Shown piece after piece: positions 31,822 to 43,653 of a stretch of 64,000 bases of DNA. The position numbers and the translations under genes are program-made. Source of the stretch: Bactericera cockerelli (taxonomy: Eukaryota > Arthropoda > Insecta > Hemiptera > Triozidae); NCBI GenBank assembly GCA_024516035.1, contig CM044964.1, forward strand, positions 23,045,806-23,109,805, read 5' to 3'. The notes beneath the pieces were generated by a model, which was not told the origin of the DNA, did not search any database, and saw only the letters and a list, made by a program, of their open reading frames with translations. How positions within the stretch are numbered: the first letter of the stretch is position 1; each line of letters starts with the position of its first letter.

Positions 31822-32177
31822 ATTATAGAGGCTTAGGGCGCAATTAATACAGTTAGGTAATAGATATTTTTGCCATATCTACCTCTGTGGACTAGACTGG
31901 ACTAGTCTAGATTTTGCGTATCGTTTTAAATGTGGAAAAATAAGTTCTGAAGCGAACATCATCATCCCAATTTTGTGTAATGATTTTGCCATATATCATT
32001 GTCCTTCTAATCTCGGCGTTAAATCTGTCTCTGTGCTACAGTGGCGTAGCGAAGGAGGCTCGAATCAGAATAATCATGACATAAACAGATAAGAGGTCAA
32101 TACACAGAAGTCTCTATTCTACAGTGTGTCTCTATGCTACAGTGCCGTATTCGAATATGTTGAAATTAATGAAACTA

Positions 32178-33000
32178 TACAGGGTGTGCAAGTTTTTTGT
32201 ATAGAAAATTTCAGAATCAAATACAGAAGGCATTCTAAGACGAAAATAAAATATCCTGAGGTATTTTGTTTTTTTTTTTTTTTCAAGAAAAAAAAAATCA
32301 CTTGAAAAAAAAAAGTTTTCATCTGAAAAATAAATTTGATTTTTTTTTATTAGTATAGTAATAATGGTTCTAATTTGCATTTAATATTGAGTGAATGTTT
32401 TGTACCACCTTTCAACGCCATCTTGAATATTAAAAAGGGAGCTGATAATTGACAAGGGCCCCCAAAACCATGTCAATCAGAGTATTTCTTTTTATCTTTG
32501 AAAAGAAATGTTGAAAGATTTTTTTTCCAATGGTATTATACAGTATATTATACAGGATAAAAACAAAATTATAAAAAATATCAAAGGTGGTGATAATACG
32601 TAGGACATTTTCCACCAGAATGAGACAAAAATATAAAAGTAATTGAAATCGGAGCCAATTTTTTTTTTTCAAAACGAACATAATACTTCCGATTTCTAAT
32701 GTTAGGAATTTATCGGAAGTAGGAAAGAAAAGTTTCATCAAGGGTGGTGATAATACCCAGGGCATTTTTCACCACAATACAAATATACCACTAGTCGCTT
32801 AAAAAAAAAAAAAATAGTCGCTTCGTTTCAAAAAGCTGAAACCCCGCCACTGGTCCGGAGCGGTGTTCCGTGATAAGAGTCCCGGCTCATCCCTGGGAAT
32901 TACACCCGGCTAGAAGCTAAAGTCCGCAGTAATCAACAAAGGATTAGACGCGTTTCATGACGGTGTTCACGAGACAGGGGGAATGAGGTGGGAGGAAGAA
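32178..33000. other. Intron sequence with TACAGGGTG-type fragment
   Basis: 'tatacagggtgtgcaag' begins a fragment similar to 3,507. 'gaaatcggagcc…cttccgatttctaatgtta' at 32,645-32,722 is a copy of the recurrent palindromic motif. No gene. Confidence 0.5.
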
Positions 33001-33009
33001 GGAAGTAGG

Positions 33010-33495
33010 TAAAGGAACATGAGAGAGAGAGAGAAAGGGAGATAAAGAGAGAGTGAGAGAGAGAGAGAAAGAGGGAGAGAGAGAAAGAGGGAGAGAGTGA
33101 GAGAAAGAGTAAGAGGGAGAGACAGAAATATGAAGAGAGAGAAAAAGGGAGAGATAGAAAGAAGGAGAGAGAGAAAAAGGGAGAGATAGAAAGAGGGAAA
33201 GAGAGAAAGAGGGAGAGATAGAAAGAAGGAGAGAGAGAAAAAGGGAGAGAGAGAAAGAAGGAGAGAGAGAATAAGGGAGAGATATAAAGAAGGAGAGAGA
33301 GAATAAGGGAGAGATAGAAAGAAGGAGAGAGAGAAAAAGGGAGAGATAGAAAGAAGGAGAGAGAGAATAAGGGAGAGACAGAAAGAAGGAGAGAGAGAAA
33401 AAGGGAGAGATAGAAAGAAGGAGAGAGAGAAAAAGGGAGAGATAGAAAGAAGGAGAGAGAGAAAAAGTGAGAGATAGAAAGAGGGAGAGAGAGAA
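33010..33495. repeat. GA minisatellite, ~32-34-bp unit
   Basis: Repeated 'agaaagaaggagagagag' and 'aaaagggagagatag' phrases, more than ten. Ends at a poly-C run (33,508-33,519). Confidence 0.92.
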
Positions 33496-33519
33496 GTGGC
33501 GTAGCCCCCCCCCCCCCCT

Positions 33520-34370
33520 GGCTACGTCACTGTTACTGAGTTACACACGGTGCCGGTAGTGAGAGGACTAGATGGACGCTCAGATCCCATGTCTAGGCTC
33601 CTTTCATGTCCATTGATTATATTTGGTTTTAACGTTCTGATTTTACATGGTCAATTCAGGGGTTTTACACTCCATTTGCTGGGAATCTGAGCAGCTACAA
33701 CCTCAACCAGCCTGGGTATGGCCGGAATTTTTTTTGAGGGAACAGAATTTTCTGTGTTAAAAGGCTGCTCCGACCATGAATCGAACTCAGGATCTCTGGG
33801 CTACGGGTAGTAGTCACAAGAGGTAAAAGAGAACGTTGTCTCCAAGTATGTACGACCGTGATAAATATGTAGACATTATGTATGTAGATCCTTATGTATA
33901 TGTAGACATCATTTTTTTGAATTTTTTATTCTTGTTATTTCTTCTATAGTGTATACTATGTAATTGGGTTCTGGCTAACTTTTGTAAAGCCAACACCTGT
34001 ATTGTACTGCACTCTAAATAAAATATACTTATACTTATTATGTTGACATTATGTATGTAGGCATTATGTATGTATACATTATGTATGTAGGGCTGTAGAC
34101 ATTATGTATGTAGACAATTATGTATATAGATACAAGTTTGGAGAGAGAGAATTCCAAGCCTCGGAGGCAGAGTGGATGAGATGGATGCGAAAAGTTTCAA
34201 GAATAATTATCTTAAACAGGCAGGATGTGTGGGAAAGATATGAGGGATGAGAAGGAAACGGATGTGAATGTGTAGTGGATGTGAAATTAGAGGCGGAAGA
34301 AGGATAAGATAGAGAAGGGAATGGAAGAGTGTGTTAGGGAGATAATGAGAAGTTAGGGGATGTGAATTTA
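33520..34370. other. Intron sequence with retroposon tails and TATG-rich repeats
   Basis: 33,735-33,822 is a tRNA-like SINE fragment also seen at 31,160. 33,940-34,040 resembles a LINE 3' UTR ending 'aataaaatatacttatactt'. 33,860-34,130 has irregular 'gacattatgtatgtag' repeats. No gene. Confidence 0.5.
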
Positions 34371-34632
34371 GAGAGGATATAGCGCGCTAGGCATTGCACG
34401 GACGTTCATCTGGGTTCGATACCCAGAGGGCTGGGTTTTCCGTTCTCTGCTTGATAGTTCAGGGTCCACACATACCTCGTGAGGAAAAATGAGTATCTGC
34501 TGTCGTGTTGTCAACGCTGTCATGTTATGCTGGTGAAATTTATAGGCACACATAAGATATTAGAATTAGAATGTTGAGATTTCGGAAAAGTCCTATAATT
34601 CGCCGTTACCCACTAAATATGTGGTATTATAA
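34371..34632 (+). mobile_element. SINE family B, 5'-truncated
   Basis: It begins 'tagcgcgctaggcattgcac' with 'gggttcgatacccag', then the family B body to 'gttacccactaaat'. It meets an inverted family C element tail to tail. Confidence 0.8.
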
Positions 34633-34659
34633 CAATTATAAAACAGTGCATTTTTTTTA

Positions 34660-34957
34660 GGATGAGTGACTCGCCGTTTTTTTAATTTCGTAGCCATGAG
34701 AGAGGAGCTACTGTAGACGCATGTGGCCTGTGTTGCAGCCTGCCCAACCCGTAGTATGCTCTCCCTCTGATGGGCGGGAAGTGACACAATACTTCCCATT
34801 TAGGTGTGGGTCAACACAAGCGCACCGGAAGGTATCCCTTACAAACAACTGTAACCAAATTTTGAATACAATTTTTTGTCGGCGCGGGGGTTCAAACCCA
34901 GAACTTTCCACAAGGCAAGCGAGTGCTCAACCACTGAGCTATTCGTGGTTAAGTATG
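34660..34957 (-). mobile_element. SINE family C, inverted, near full length
   Basis: 'cgtagccatgagagaggagc' tail side to 'gggggttcaaaccca' B box and 'ctcaaccactgagct' A box. Confidence 0.85.
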
Positions 34958-35029
34958 TATAATTGTATACGTAGAGTACCCAGTATAGTCAAACCTGGAT
35001 TTAAAATAACTGGATATTTGAGCATGAAC

Positions 35030-35215
35030 CTTATTTATTTTATTTATTTAGAAACTCTTTATTAGTAGAACATACAGACAAATAATGGTAAAAATTAAAT
35101 ATAAAAATTGACAATATAAACAAGAAAAAAAAATAAACAAAATATAATAATATACATATGTCCTAACTAAAGGGTGGGGTTATTGCCTATGGCAATCTCT
35201 ACCACCCAACCCTAA
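35030..35215 (-). mobile_element. Non-LTR retrotransposon 3' end, inverted
   Basis: Tail 'tttattttatttattta', then the inverted equivalent of 28,946-29,137 ending 'ctaccacccaaccc'. Confidence 0.65.
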
Positions 35216-35326
35216 TAGTCAAACCTGGATAACTGGATATGTGTAACTGGATATTATGTGAGCATTAACCTTGCCTGGCGTTTACCTTAACCTCAGCAGT
35301 ACATTCAAACTGGACAAAAAAAAAGC

Positions 35327-35490
35327 AATTTCCAGGTTAAACTTGCCTCTTTATAAGGAAAAAATAACCTCTTTTCAAAAGAAACCTGGATATAAGAGAA
35401 AACAATTTCCAGGTTAAACTTACCTCTTTATAAGGAAAAAATAACCTCTTTTTAAAAGAAACCTGGATATAAGAGAAAACAATTTCCAAA
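35327..35490 (+). repeat. 77-bp tandem duplication, ~2.1 copies
   Basis: 'caatttccagg' at 35,327, 35,404 and (degraded) 35,480, with 'cctctttataaggaaaaaat' in each unit. The rest of 35,500-36,380 shows no gene. Confidence 0.85.
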
Positions 35491-36458
35491 TTCATTTTAA
35501 GTACTTATATATTTATTATGTTATTGTTATTCAAAATATTGTAATGAAATGATGCACAAAAATAAAGCACAAATCTTGTTAAAAAAAAAAAGATAAGAAA
35601 AAAAAAAATTCGGTCCCATGTTTTCACTTGTACCCGGGTTTCACTGTATACCTATTTGTCTAATAAACTACACTAAACTTTACCTACACCCTGTAGAATA
35701 GATTTATTCAATGCCCTCACAACATTATGGGAAAAAGGAACAGGAAGAAGAAGAAGAAGAAGAAGCAAGAGAGGGAGAAGTTAATTGCTTTCAAAAGTTT
35801 TTTCTTGTGCAATTAAATTGAAAATGTCGCATAAATCTCGGAAAATTTAATAATTCGGATCTAAAAATTCAAGCTCAAAATTTTTCATAAGCCATTATTA
35901 CTTTTATACGGGTTAGATGGTTGTGAAACCGAGAATTCCAAAATGAATTCAACCGCACCATAAAGTGTTTCCTTTCTGAGTACGGGAATGTTCAGTTCAG
36001 GTTGTAATGTGGGAATATTCGTTTCAGGGTTTTAACCACTTTTACAGGTAGTAAATACCACTGATGTTCAAAACATTAAACATTAGTACCTTCATGGAGT
36101 ACCTTCATATTTTTTTTTTTTTTTTTTTTTTTCAGATCCCCGTTGTATTTTTAAATTAGTTTAAATCTTATTTGTGTGGATCACTTTCGTGATATCACAA
36201 CTCGCTTTACTGTATCCTCTTCGCGCCCAACACCAATTTTTGTTTTAAGTAGTACAAAGTGACCGGTGGCCTCGCCCGAGGACAAACATTTTATGCTACT
36301 TGGTAGTTTAAATTTATAGCTTGGGCACTTAGGACTTACGAGGACATTGGGCGCTAAAAGGATAGAAAAAAAGAAAACTTTATACTTATTCAGTATCAGT
36401 ATAATCAGTATAAACAGAAAAGTGAGAAGTTGTACTAGATGTACATGAATATCAGAAC

Positions 36459-36505
36459 ATACCTGGACAGCTGTTTCGAGCTTATTTGCTCTCATTAGCA
36501 GGTAA
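36459..36505 (-). ncRNA. Hammerhead ribozyme motif, unit 1 (core mutated)
   Basis: Minus strand: stem I TTACCTG, core CTAATGA (consensus CTGATGA), stem II GAGC/GCTC with loop AAATAA, GAAA, a minimal stem III in CAGCTG, the cleavage triplet GTC, then CAGGTAT closing stem I. The G-to-A core change should abolish self-cleavage. Confidence 0.65.
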
Positions 36506-36599
36506 TAGTTCTGAATATCCATGTCATCAACTAACCCTCTATTTTATCAGTATATACAGAAAAGTGAGAAGTTGTACTAGATGGACATGATATCGAACA

Positions 36600-36645
36600 T
36601 TACCTGGACAGCTGTTTCGAGCTTATTTGCTCCATCAGCAGGTAA
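36600..36645 (-). ncRNA. Hammerhead ribozyme motif, unit 2 (core base missing)
   Basis: Same layout with a perfect 7-bp stem I (TTACCTG/CAGGTAA), core CTGATG lacking the following A, stem II GAGC/GCTC, GAAA and GTC. Each unit is intact where the other is damaged, so the parent motif was canonical. Confidence 0.65.
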
Positions 36646-36729
36646 TAGTCTGATATCCATGTCATACTAACCTCTTATTTTAATCATTATTAGCAAAGAC
36701 TAAAGAAACATTTGTTTTTCTGTTCTCAG

Positions 36730-38611
36730 GTGTGGATATTCGGGGAGTACTGGTGTTCCGGCTGGCTGGCGGTGGATGTGTGGATGTGCACCGCCTCCAT
36801 TCTAAACCTCTGCGCCATCTCCTTGGATCGGTACATCGCCGTGACGCGTCCCGTCAAGTACCCCTCTATCATGTCCACTGGAAGAGCCAAGCTGCTCATC
36901 TGCTTCGTCTGGGTGCTCAGCTTCGTCATCTGCTTCCCGCCCTCATCGGGTGGAAGGACCACAAGAAGCACTTGAACAGCAGCCTGGAGGCTGGCCTCGG
37001 TGGAATCATCAAACACGCCGTCAGCAACATCAAAGACTTCGCTAACAATGACAACGATGATGGGGTCGCTGAAGTACGAGATGGCTCGAGGATTTGCGTT
37101 ACGGCATGAGAAACTACATCAATGATGGTCGGTATGTTAGAGGTAGCTTGGACAGCAGAGAGATTAGGTTTAGTCTGAACAAAACACTGACGGACAGTCT
37201 TGAACCGCTAGGAAATGAGACGTTGTACAATGGAACAGTGTACAATGCAACCTTACTGAATGGAACGTTGGGTGACTTTATCAGGGAAAAGGATGATAAC
37301 AATGTGTTCTATCACAATAGTACAAACAATCTAGTCCCGAATTCTCTTCAGTGCAACTGTGAGCTGATGGATGAGCCTGGCTACGTCATCTATTCTGCCA
37401 TGGGGTCTTTCTTCATCCCATGTTTGTCATGTTGTTCTTCTACTGGAGAATATACAAAGCTGCCGTGCGCACGACCAAAGCCATCAATCAAGGGTTTCGA
37501 ACGACCAAGTCGGGTGCTAGTAGTAAGTTTGGCAACAGGTTTGACGATCAGAGGTTAACTTTGAGGATACACCGAGGTCGCGGGAGTTCAATGAAGAACA
37601 ACAGCAACTTGAATATCTACAGCAGTAGTAACAACACTAGCACGGACAACAGTACGTGCAACAGTCTAACAAACAGTCCTGGAGGATACAAACACTCTTC
37701 CAACAGTAACCTGTTCAAAACAAAAGAGGACAAACTGTACCGAACGCAAACGATGAAGAAATACAACGCTTCACCGCAACATGACAAAGTCAAAATTTCC
37801 ATTAGTTATCCAAGTAGTGATTGTATCAGCAATCTGAACAGTAGTCCTAGCAACACAACTGCCACTAACAGCAGCACAATGCAACTGTTCAGTGATGATA
37901 CGCATCTGAAAGTGAACAGTAAAAACAGAAATAACTCCATACGAAACACGTATAGAAGAAACAGTGATATTCCTCAGACGACCACAAACAATAGCGTTCT
38001 CGTTGCGAATATAAATATCCGACCCAAGATGTTGGGTGAGAACCTAACAACCAGCCACATTGTGAAAGACACAAGTCCGACCTATGAAGACCAGAGTAGC
38101 GGGAACAAGCCCAAGTTGATCAACAAGATGGGCAAGAGGAATATCAAAGCCCAGGTGAAGCGCTTCCGCATGGAGACCAAGGCGGCGAAGACCCTCGCCA
38201 TCATAGTCGGTGGCTTCATCTTTTGCTGGCTGCCATTCTTCTCTCTCTACCTCCTGCGTGGCTTCTACCCAGACATAATTCCTCAAGCTGTGTTCAGCGT
38301 CATGTTCTGGTTAGGTTACTGCAACAGTGCTCTCAACCCGCTCGTCTACGCGCTGTTTAGCAAAGACTTTCGGTTTGCCTTCAAGAAAATCATCTGTAAG
38401 TGCTTCTGCGCGCGCAACACAAACCTCAAGCACAACACCTCGTCTAAGAGGAAGTTCAGGCGAGACTCGAATCAGTCTCAAGTCAGCAAGAGGACCAATC
38501 GGTCGCCGAGCTACAACTACAATGACAACTCTCCCGCTGAACTACAACCAGACGCAGCACTCGGACTCGGATCAGAATGCTGATCTGATCTGCTGCGACA
38601 ACTCCAGATGA
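36730..38611 (+). CDS. Dop1R2: Dop1R2 dopamine receptor, coding exon 2 (TM3-TM7, tail), with frameshifts
   Basis: It opens after a ctcag acceptor at 36,729 and carries the rest of the receptor. TM3 has the amine-binding Asp in LAVDVWMCTAS and then DRYIAV. TM4 ends in VICFPP. A long, Asn-rich second extracellular loop has several N-X-S/T sites and the conserved Cys (CNCEL). TM5 is GYVIYSAMGSFFIP. A long third intracellular loop carries QRLTLRIHRGRGS and KRNIKAQVKRFRMETKAAK, blocks typical of insect Dop1R2. TM6 has FCWLPF, TM7 NPLVY, then a Cys-rich KCFC palmitoylation-type tail. The frame shifts by one lost base at CCC 36,940-36,942, between 37,073 and 37,090, and at CCC 37,417-37,419. A probable extra C at 38,533-38,535 would move the stop from 38,581-38,583 to TGA 38,609-38,611. 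I read these as sequence errors; a recent pseudogene is less likely because domains on all sides are intact. Confidence 0.9.
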
Positions 38612-38773
38612 CAGTCGCTCAGTGATCATCAGTTCGGCAACCCGCTTGCTGAGTCCACTGATGACGTCAACAATGAGGAGGAGCCCAAGGGCGTGGCCAT
38701 GATGGCGATCTACTGTATGAAGCAGTTCATGGCGTTCAATGTGGATGTAGAAAACAAAGAGGCTAATGTTTAG
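38612..38773 (+). other. In-frame open extension after the probable Dop1R2 stop
   Basis: After TGA 38,609-38,611 the same frame stays open for 53 codons to TAG 38,771-38,773, with an acidic stretch (STDDVNNEEEPKG). It could be readthrough (TGA followed by C), coding sequence beyond a sequence error, or 3' UTR. Confidence 0.3.
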
Positions 38774-39505
38774 TATCACCCTGTATGTAGCTTGTCTCAT
38801 TAAAATTGGACGTCTGTGTTTCTTTTTTACACGTCTTTTTTACATGGGTATTTTATGTTATGAGAGAAGCTGGATAATATACAGTATGACTGGTTGTTGC
38901 TGGAGTTTCGAAGTTTCCGATGAAAGTTTCCTTGCTGTTTTCAATTCGACGGCTTGTACTGTGATATAATTGAATTTCGAAAACGCTCTCACGTAGTGTC
39001 TGACATTCTATTGTTTAGTTACGACAGCTTAACGAAAATACTAGTTGCCTGGGCTCTATTTAATAATCATTTTAATTATTTTTATTATTATTTTCGACTG
39101 CTTTGTTTTTTAAAAATCGTATTACATCAAAATTTCAAGTATGGTACCCACTTTTAATAACAATTTTGTATATTTGGACCAACACAGCCTTGCAGTGCAC
39201 TTGCCTAAACTTGCCACATTAATGTTAAATTTACGAATAATTGATAATGGTTTTCATTGCACTATTATTTTAATACGAATTAACTATCGAAAAATTAATC
39301 ATTGATGAAATAATTCATAACTTGGCGAAAACTATGTAGTAAAATTGAAGTTGTATACTAAATGATAAATGAATTTGAAAAATAAAAATTTCCAACATTC
39401 CTACTTGTAAAATGATTGTGAAATCAGCCCTTTCTTGATAGTAGATAGTGGCTTTTGATCGTGTATGTAGAAACGTATATGTATATTCTGATTTTCCTAT
39501 TTATA
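38774..39505. other. Probable Dop1R2 3' UTR / downstream sequence
   Basis: AT-rich with candidate AATAAA signals, e.g. near 39,382. No other gene is seen and the transcript end cannot be fixed from sequence. Confidence 0.4.
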
Positions 39506-39507
39506 CC

Positions 39508-39720
39508 GAGGTCCGAATTATGAAACAAAATTAGTTAACCTATTCTAAAAAGATCAGTTTAACTAATACAAAACAGGATTAATCTACTCCTGTTTTACCC
39601 TTAACACACCCTCTAGTGGAAATATCAACCAATCACAGCTCATTTATATCAGTTGTTAAGTAAAAGTGACTTGGATAAACAAATCCTAAATATTCTATCC
39701 TGTTGCAAAATTCGGTCCTA
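39508..39720. mobile_element. ~210-bp MITE
   Basis: The ends 'gaggtccgaattatgaaaca' and 'tgttgcaaaattcggtccta' are imperfect inverted repeats. The interior has 'agttaacc' and 'taacaca' phrases and no frame. Confidence 0.65.
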
Positions 39721-39934
39721 AGAAATATATGCAATGATGGTTGAATAAAATTTTGGTCTCTCAAGCCACGAATCTCGGGATTCTTCGGTTTGGAACCCAA
39801 CCACTGCAAAAATACCTGAATACTCTAATTGATGAGATTTCATAAATTCTATTTAACGTTTTGGTTAGGCTGTTATTTAATGGTAAGGCCCCAGAACACG
39901 TGAAGCTGGCATTTCCGGCACTGCCCAGACTAGG

Positions 39935-40130
39935 TGAGGTTAATGTGGGTAGCTGGTACGATTCCCAGCGAATGGAGGGTAAAACCCCCGTCCTAATTAG
40001 GACGTTAAATCAAATAGAATCGTTGGTGTTAGGAAAACATGTGCCACAACCAACCAACCTCAACCATGAGGTTGAACAATGCCGACCCCAAGTAGGATTG
40101 AGAAAAGGCAAAGTGAAAGAATACGAAGAA
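39935..40130 (+). mobile_element. RTE-type retroposon 3' end
   Basis: 'aggtgaggttaatgtgggta', 'cccagcgaatggagggtaaa', 'ggtgttaggaaa', 'cctcaaccatgaggttgaac' and 'gaccccaagtaggattgaga'. The 122-residue frame across it is accidental. Confidence 0.75.
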
Positions 40131-40234
40131 GATCTAGGATTGTCGTATTTACATATAATTGATATACTCAACATAGGCACTGACATTTGTAAATATCAAC
40201 CAATTCACAATTCTGACATTTTATTTTAAAATGC

Positions 40235-43200
40235 TGTAATTTTGTAACAAATTTTTGTATGTGTGTTTTTTCCTCTTATTTTTGTGAAAAAATCATGATT
40301 TATAAAAACAAGATGGAAAAAAAACTTTTAAAAAAATACTGAAAAAAACTCTAAAAAAATTGTTCTAACACTTGTTCTTTGTGGTCTAGATATTCAAAAA
40401 TCAATAACATAGTGTGGAGCATTAAGTCGTTCAAAATGCCAAACAAAGGGCGCCGTTAATCTTGTAAATAATTGTAATTTGTTGTAAAATACATTATTGT
40501 TGAAAAAACTCCCTTATGTACAAAAATATTGTAAACAATTTATTTTAAATATTATTTTTAAAATCAAATATCTCAGAATCTGTCATATATGTATTATAAA
40601 TAAACTACGAATAACCCCACAAACTTTAGTTACCTTCAAATTAGTTCTGGTACAAAACAAGGCACAACTTTGAATAAAAGAGAAATTCTATTTTTGATGT
40701 CATTTCTTGTAGGTAGAATCGATTGAGATCTAGATACGGGTAGATACTAATTTAGTAAATGTATGTTATGATATAGATGACATTACAATCACTTTACCAA
40801 TCAATCCAAGTGGAATGGTCTCTGATTTTTTGTGTGTAAAAAGATATATTCAGTTTTAATTACATTATTTCTTTATGTAGTTCCTGTACAATAAAAAGTA
40901 AAAATAAGGTAAAAGGTATTATGAGGGTTGTTGAAATTGCCCCTGAAATATTTCTCCAAATAAGTAACTGTTTAATTATTATTTTGATTGATTATTTATT
41001 TTACTCGTTCAGTTTACAGCACTCTGAAAATGTCTGTCGTTCGGATCAATTTTTTCCAATTTTGATGTCCGAATAGCTCGATGATTTTTATTTATTTTAT
41101 TAATTAAATATTGTTCCGATTTATTGAATTTTTTTATATATACATCCAGCTTTTCCTAGTTTAGGTTCAAGTGAATTTTACGAAATTCATTTTTTTTTTC
41201 TATTTTACCCTGTGGAATGATTTTGTAAAAATAATTTCCAGTCAATGCCTACAGTATCATTGAAATAATCATCTAGTCCAAATAATATTTTATTCTGTAT
41301 AACCCTGTATTAGTAGTTCAGCATAGAAAATATTTAGAAAGATATAAAAAAATCCAGTTTTTCAGACTCTCTCTCTCTCTCTCTATTTTTTCCTCCTCTC
41401 TTTATATTGCCCCTTCAGACCATTCTCCTCAAAATGATGCAATCCGTACACTTTATAATGGCTAATGGTGCTTGAACAAGAAGCCATGAAAATGGGAGAC
41501 AGAAATAGAAAAATAGAAAATTTGAAAATAAATATCAGAGAAAAATAGAGAGTTGGATAATATGCTCGAAGAAAATGATTTCGATATCGCTAGAAAGATT
41601 TTACCAGCATAAATAAAAATTACCTTTTTTATTAAAACTAATAGAAAAAAACGAACACAATACTTTTGATTACCTGTACAAAAAAATTGTGTACGTCACA
41701 ATCCAAAGGAAAAAAATCTTGGTCTCTCTATAAATTACAGTTTGAAAAAAATCCACCAGAAGAAGTTGGTATTTACAATAAATTATATTCACATAAATTA
41801 TTCTCATAAAGTTGTTTAAACCCACTTTCTAATATAATTTACGAGTTTTCTTGACTCGAATGGGACGGTTTTGGCAAACGGAGCCATTTTTCATTTTGTC
41901 TCTTTATTATTAATACTTAATTATTTCAAATAATTATTTATAAAATTAATTATTCTGTGTTGAACAGTGTATGGACCAGAAGAATTCTCTTGAAGATTGT
42001 TTCTCTCTCTCTCTTTCTTTTTCTATCTTCTTCTTTCTCTTTGTATCTGTCTTTAATTATTGCATCTAATATGGTGGGACTTAGATTTCTTATAACATCT
42101 ACATCATTGTGTAAAAGATTATTTAACATCTTAATCATTACCATAATGGAGCTCTATTAATTGATTGTCATCATCATTGGTTGGTACCTTCTTCATATCA
42201 TAAATTTGCCTAACAATATCTTCAATGACATTTTCCTAATTTCTCAGCTTTTCTGTACATCCATAACTTCATTTACGTCTGCTATTAATTTTCTTATTTG
42301 TCTTTTTTACTTCAAATTTTCACTTTACGTCTTCAATCTATTTTGTTCTTTGTATACATTGAGTTTTTTTACCTTCAATCTTTCCTTTCACCATGTTTAA
42401 TCTAATCCGATTGAATCTAATCAAGGTTAATTTAAAGTCGTAAAACCTTTTGATTAAATTCAGCAAATAGTCAATCGGTGGCTACCTTTAATGTGTAGTA
42501 TATCAAATAGAAAAACCTCCAACATTGAGAAAGTTAATATCTTCTGGATTGATGTTTTCTTGCTATGTATTAGCAATCTTCCAAAGGTAGACAGCCGCTA
42601 TTGTATGTATTTTTAATATATTATTATCAATTTGTTTCTCTCATAATATGATGTGTATTAAAATTATCAATAAATTGAAAACAGAGGAGCGAACTGTGTA
42701 GTTTCATCTATTTGACATTTCTCCAAGATTGTATGTATGAAAGTTTTATATTGTTTGCAAAGTTTTTTCTTTCATTACTTACACTAGAACTTCATGAATT
42801 TATGGTTTGGCATTTATATAACTTTGATTTTTGGCTCTTTTTGTAATGGCTATCCATTACTTTTATTATCTCTTTCTTTATTACTTCTATCCTTATTTTC
42901 TCTGTCTTTATAGCTTTCTGTTTTTCTATATTCTATATAATTATACTAGACATTTCTAAGTTTCTTACTTTTCTCTTCCTTATACATATATGTGATTGAG
43001 TTCTGTTATTTGTCTATTTCACTTTATTATTCACTCTCTTGTTTCATTGCACTGAAGGACTTTACATTTTGCCATAGATTCAAATATAATTAATATAATT
43101 ACGAGTATGTACAATGCAAACTTAATAGTTTGGTATCACCCGAATCAAAATTGAAAAAAATAGTCCCTTGTTTTTCTCACTTGATAATAATGATTTGAAA

Positions 43201-43650
43201 CTTTCTTCATTTCAACAAAAAATTGATAAACAAACCTGTAATATTAAGCCTCATAATATTTTTTATCAATTTTCAAATTTATTAAAATTCAGGAAAACAG
43301 GAGCCTTCTTTTCGTTTGTTATTTAATATTTCTATGTTGGACTGACCGGAAAAATAATAAATAAAAAAATGATTTTTTTTTTCTGCCCGTGAGAGACGTG
43401 CTTGAAACATTGAAATCGGAGCAAAAAAATATTTTTTTTTACAAAAACGAACACAAGACTTCCGATGTCTAATATTAGAATTTCTCCGAAGTAATATCAT
43501 TCATTTTTTCAAATCAAGTATTACCTATTTAATTTATTTAGGTTTCATTTAATTTGACAATTTATAACTTGAAGGTCGTAGGGTGCCTAGTGACCTAACA
43601 TAAGGTTTGTAGTTCGGTCCTCCCATTTAGCCATTTCCTCTATACACGGT
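40235..43650. other. Gene-free AT-rich stretch
   Basis: No gene or RNA is supported. Short CT microsatellites occur at 41,368-41,385 and 42,000-42,015. A palindromic-motif copy ('gaaatcggagcaaaaaaata…cttccgatgtctaatatta') is at 43,412-43,497. Confidence 0.55.
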
Positions 43651-43653
43651 GAT

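Larger units (their letters stand above)
36390..36670 (-). mobile_element. Two-copy tandem fragment of a ribozyme-bearing (Penelope-like) retroelement
   Basis: Two ~141-bp units share 'agaaaagtgagaagttgtac', 'cctggacagctgtttcgagc' and 'gcaggtaatag'. On the minus strand each carries a type I hammerhead fold. Tandem hammerheads in the terminal repeats are a known property of Penelope-like elements. No RT or GIY-YIG frame is attached. Part of the unit, without the ribozyme, recurs inverted at 61,715-61,800. Confidence 0.6.

Noticed and set aside
39861..40229. 122-residue open frame downstream of Dop1R2
   Set aside because: It lies across an RTE-type 3'-end repeat found at four other places in the window, with no conserved domain.
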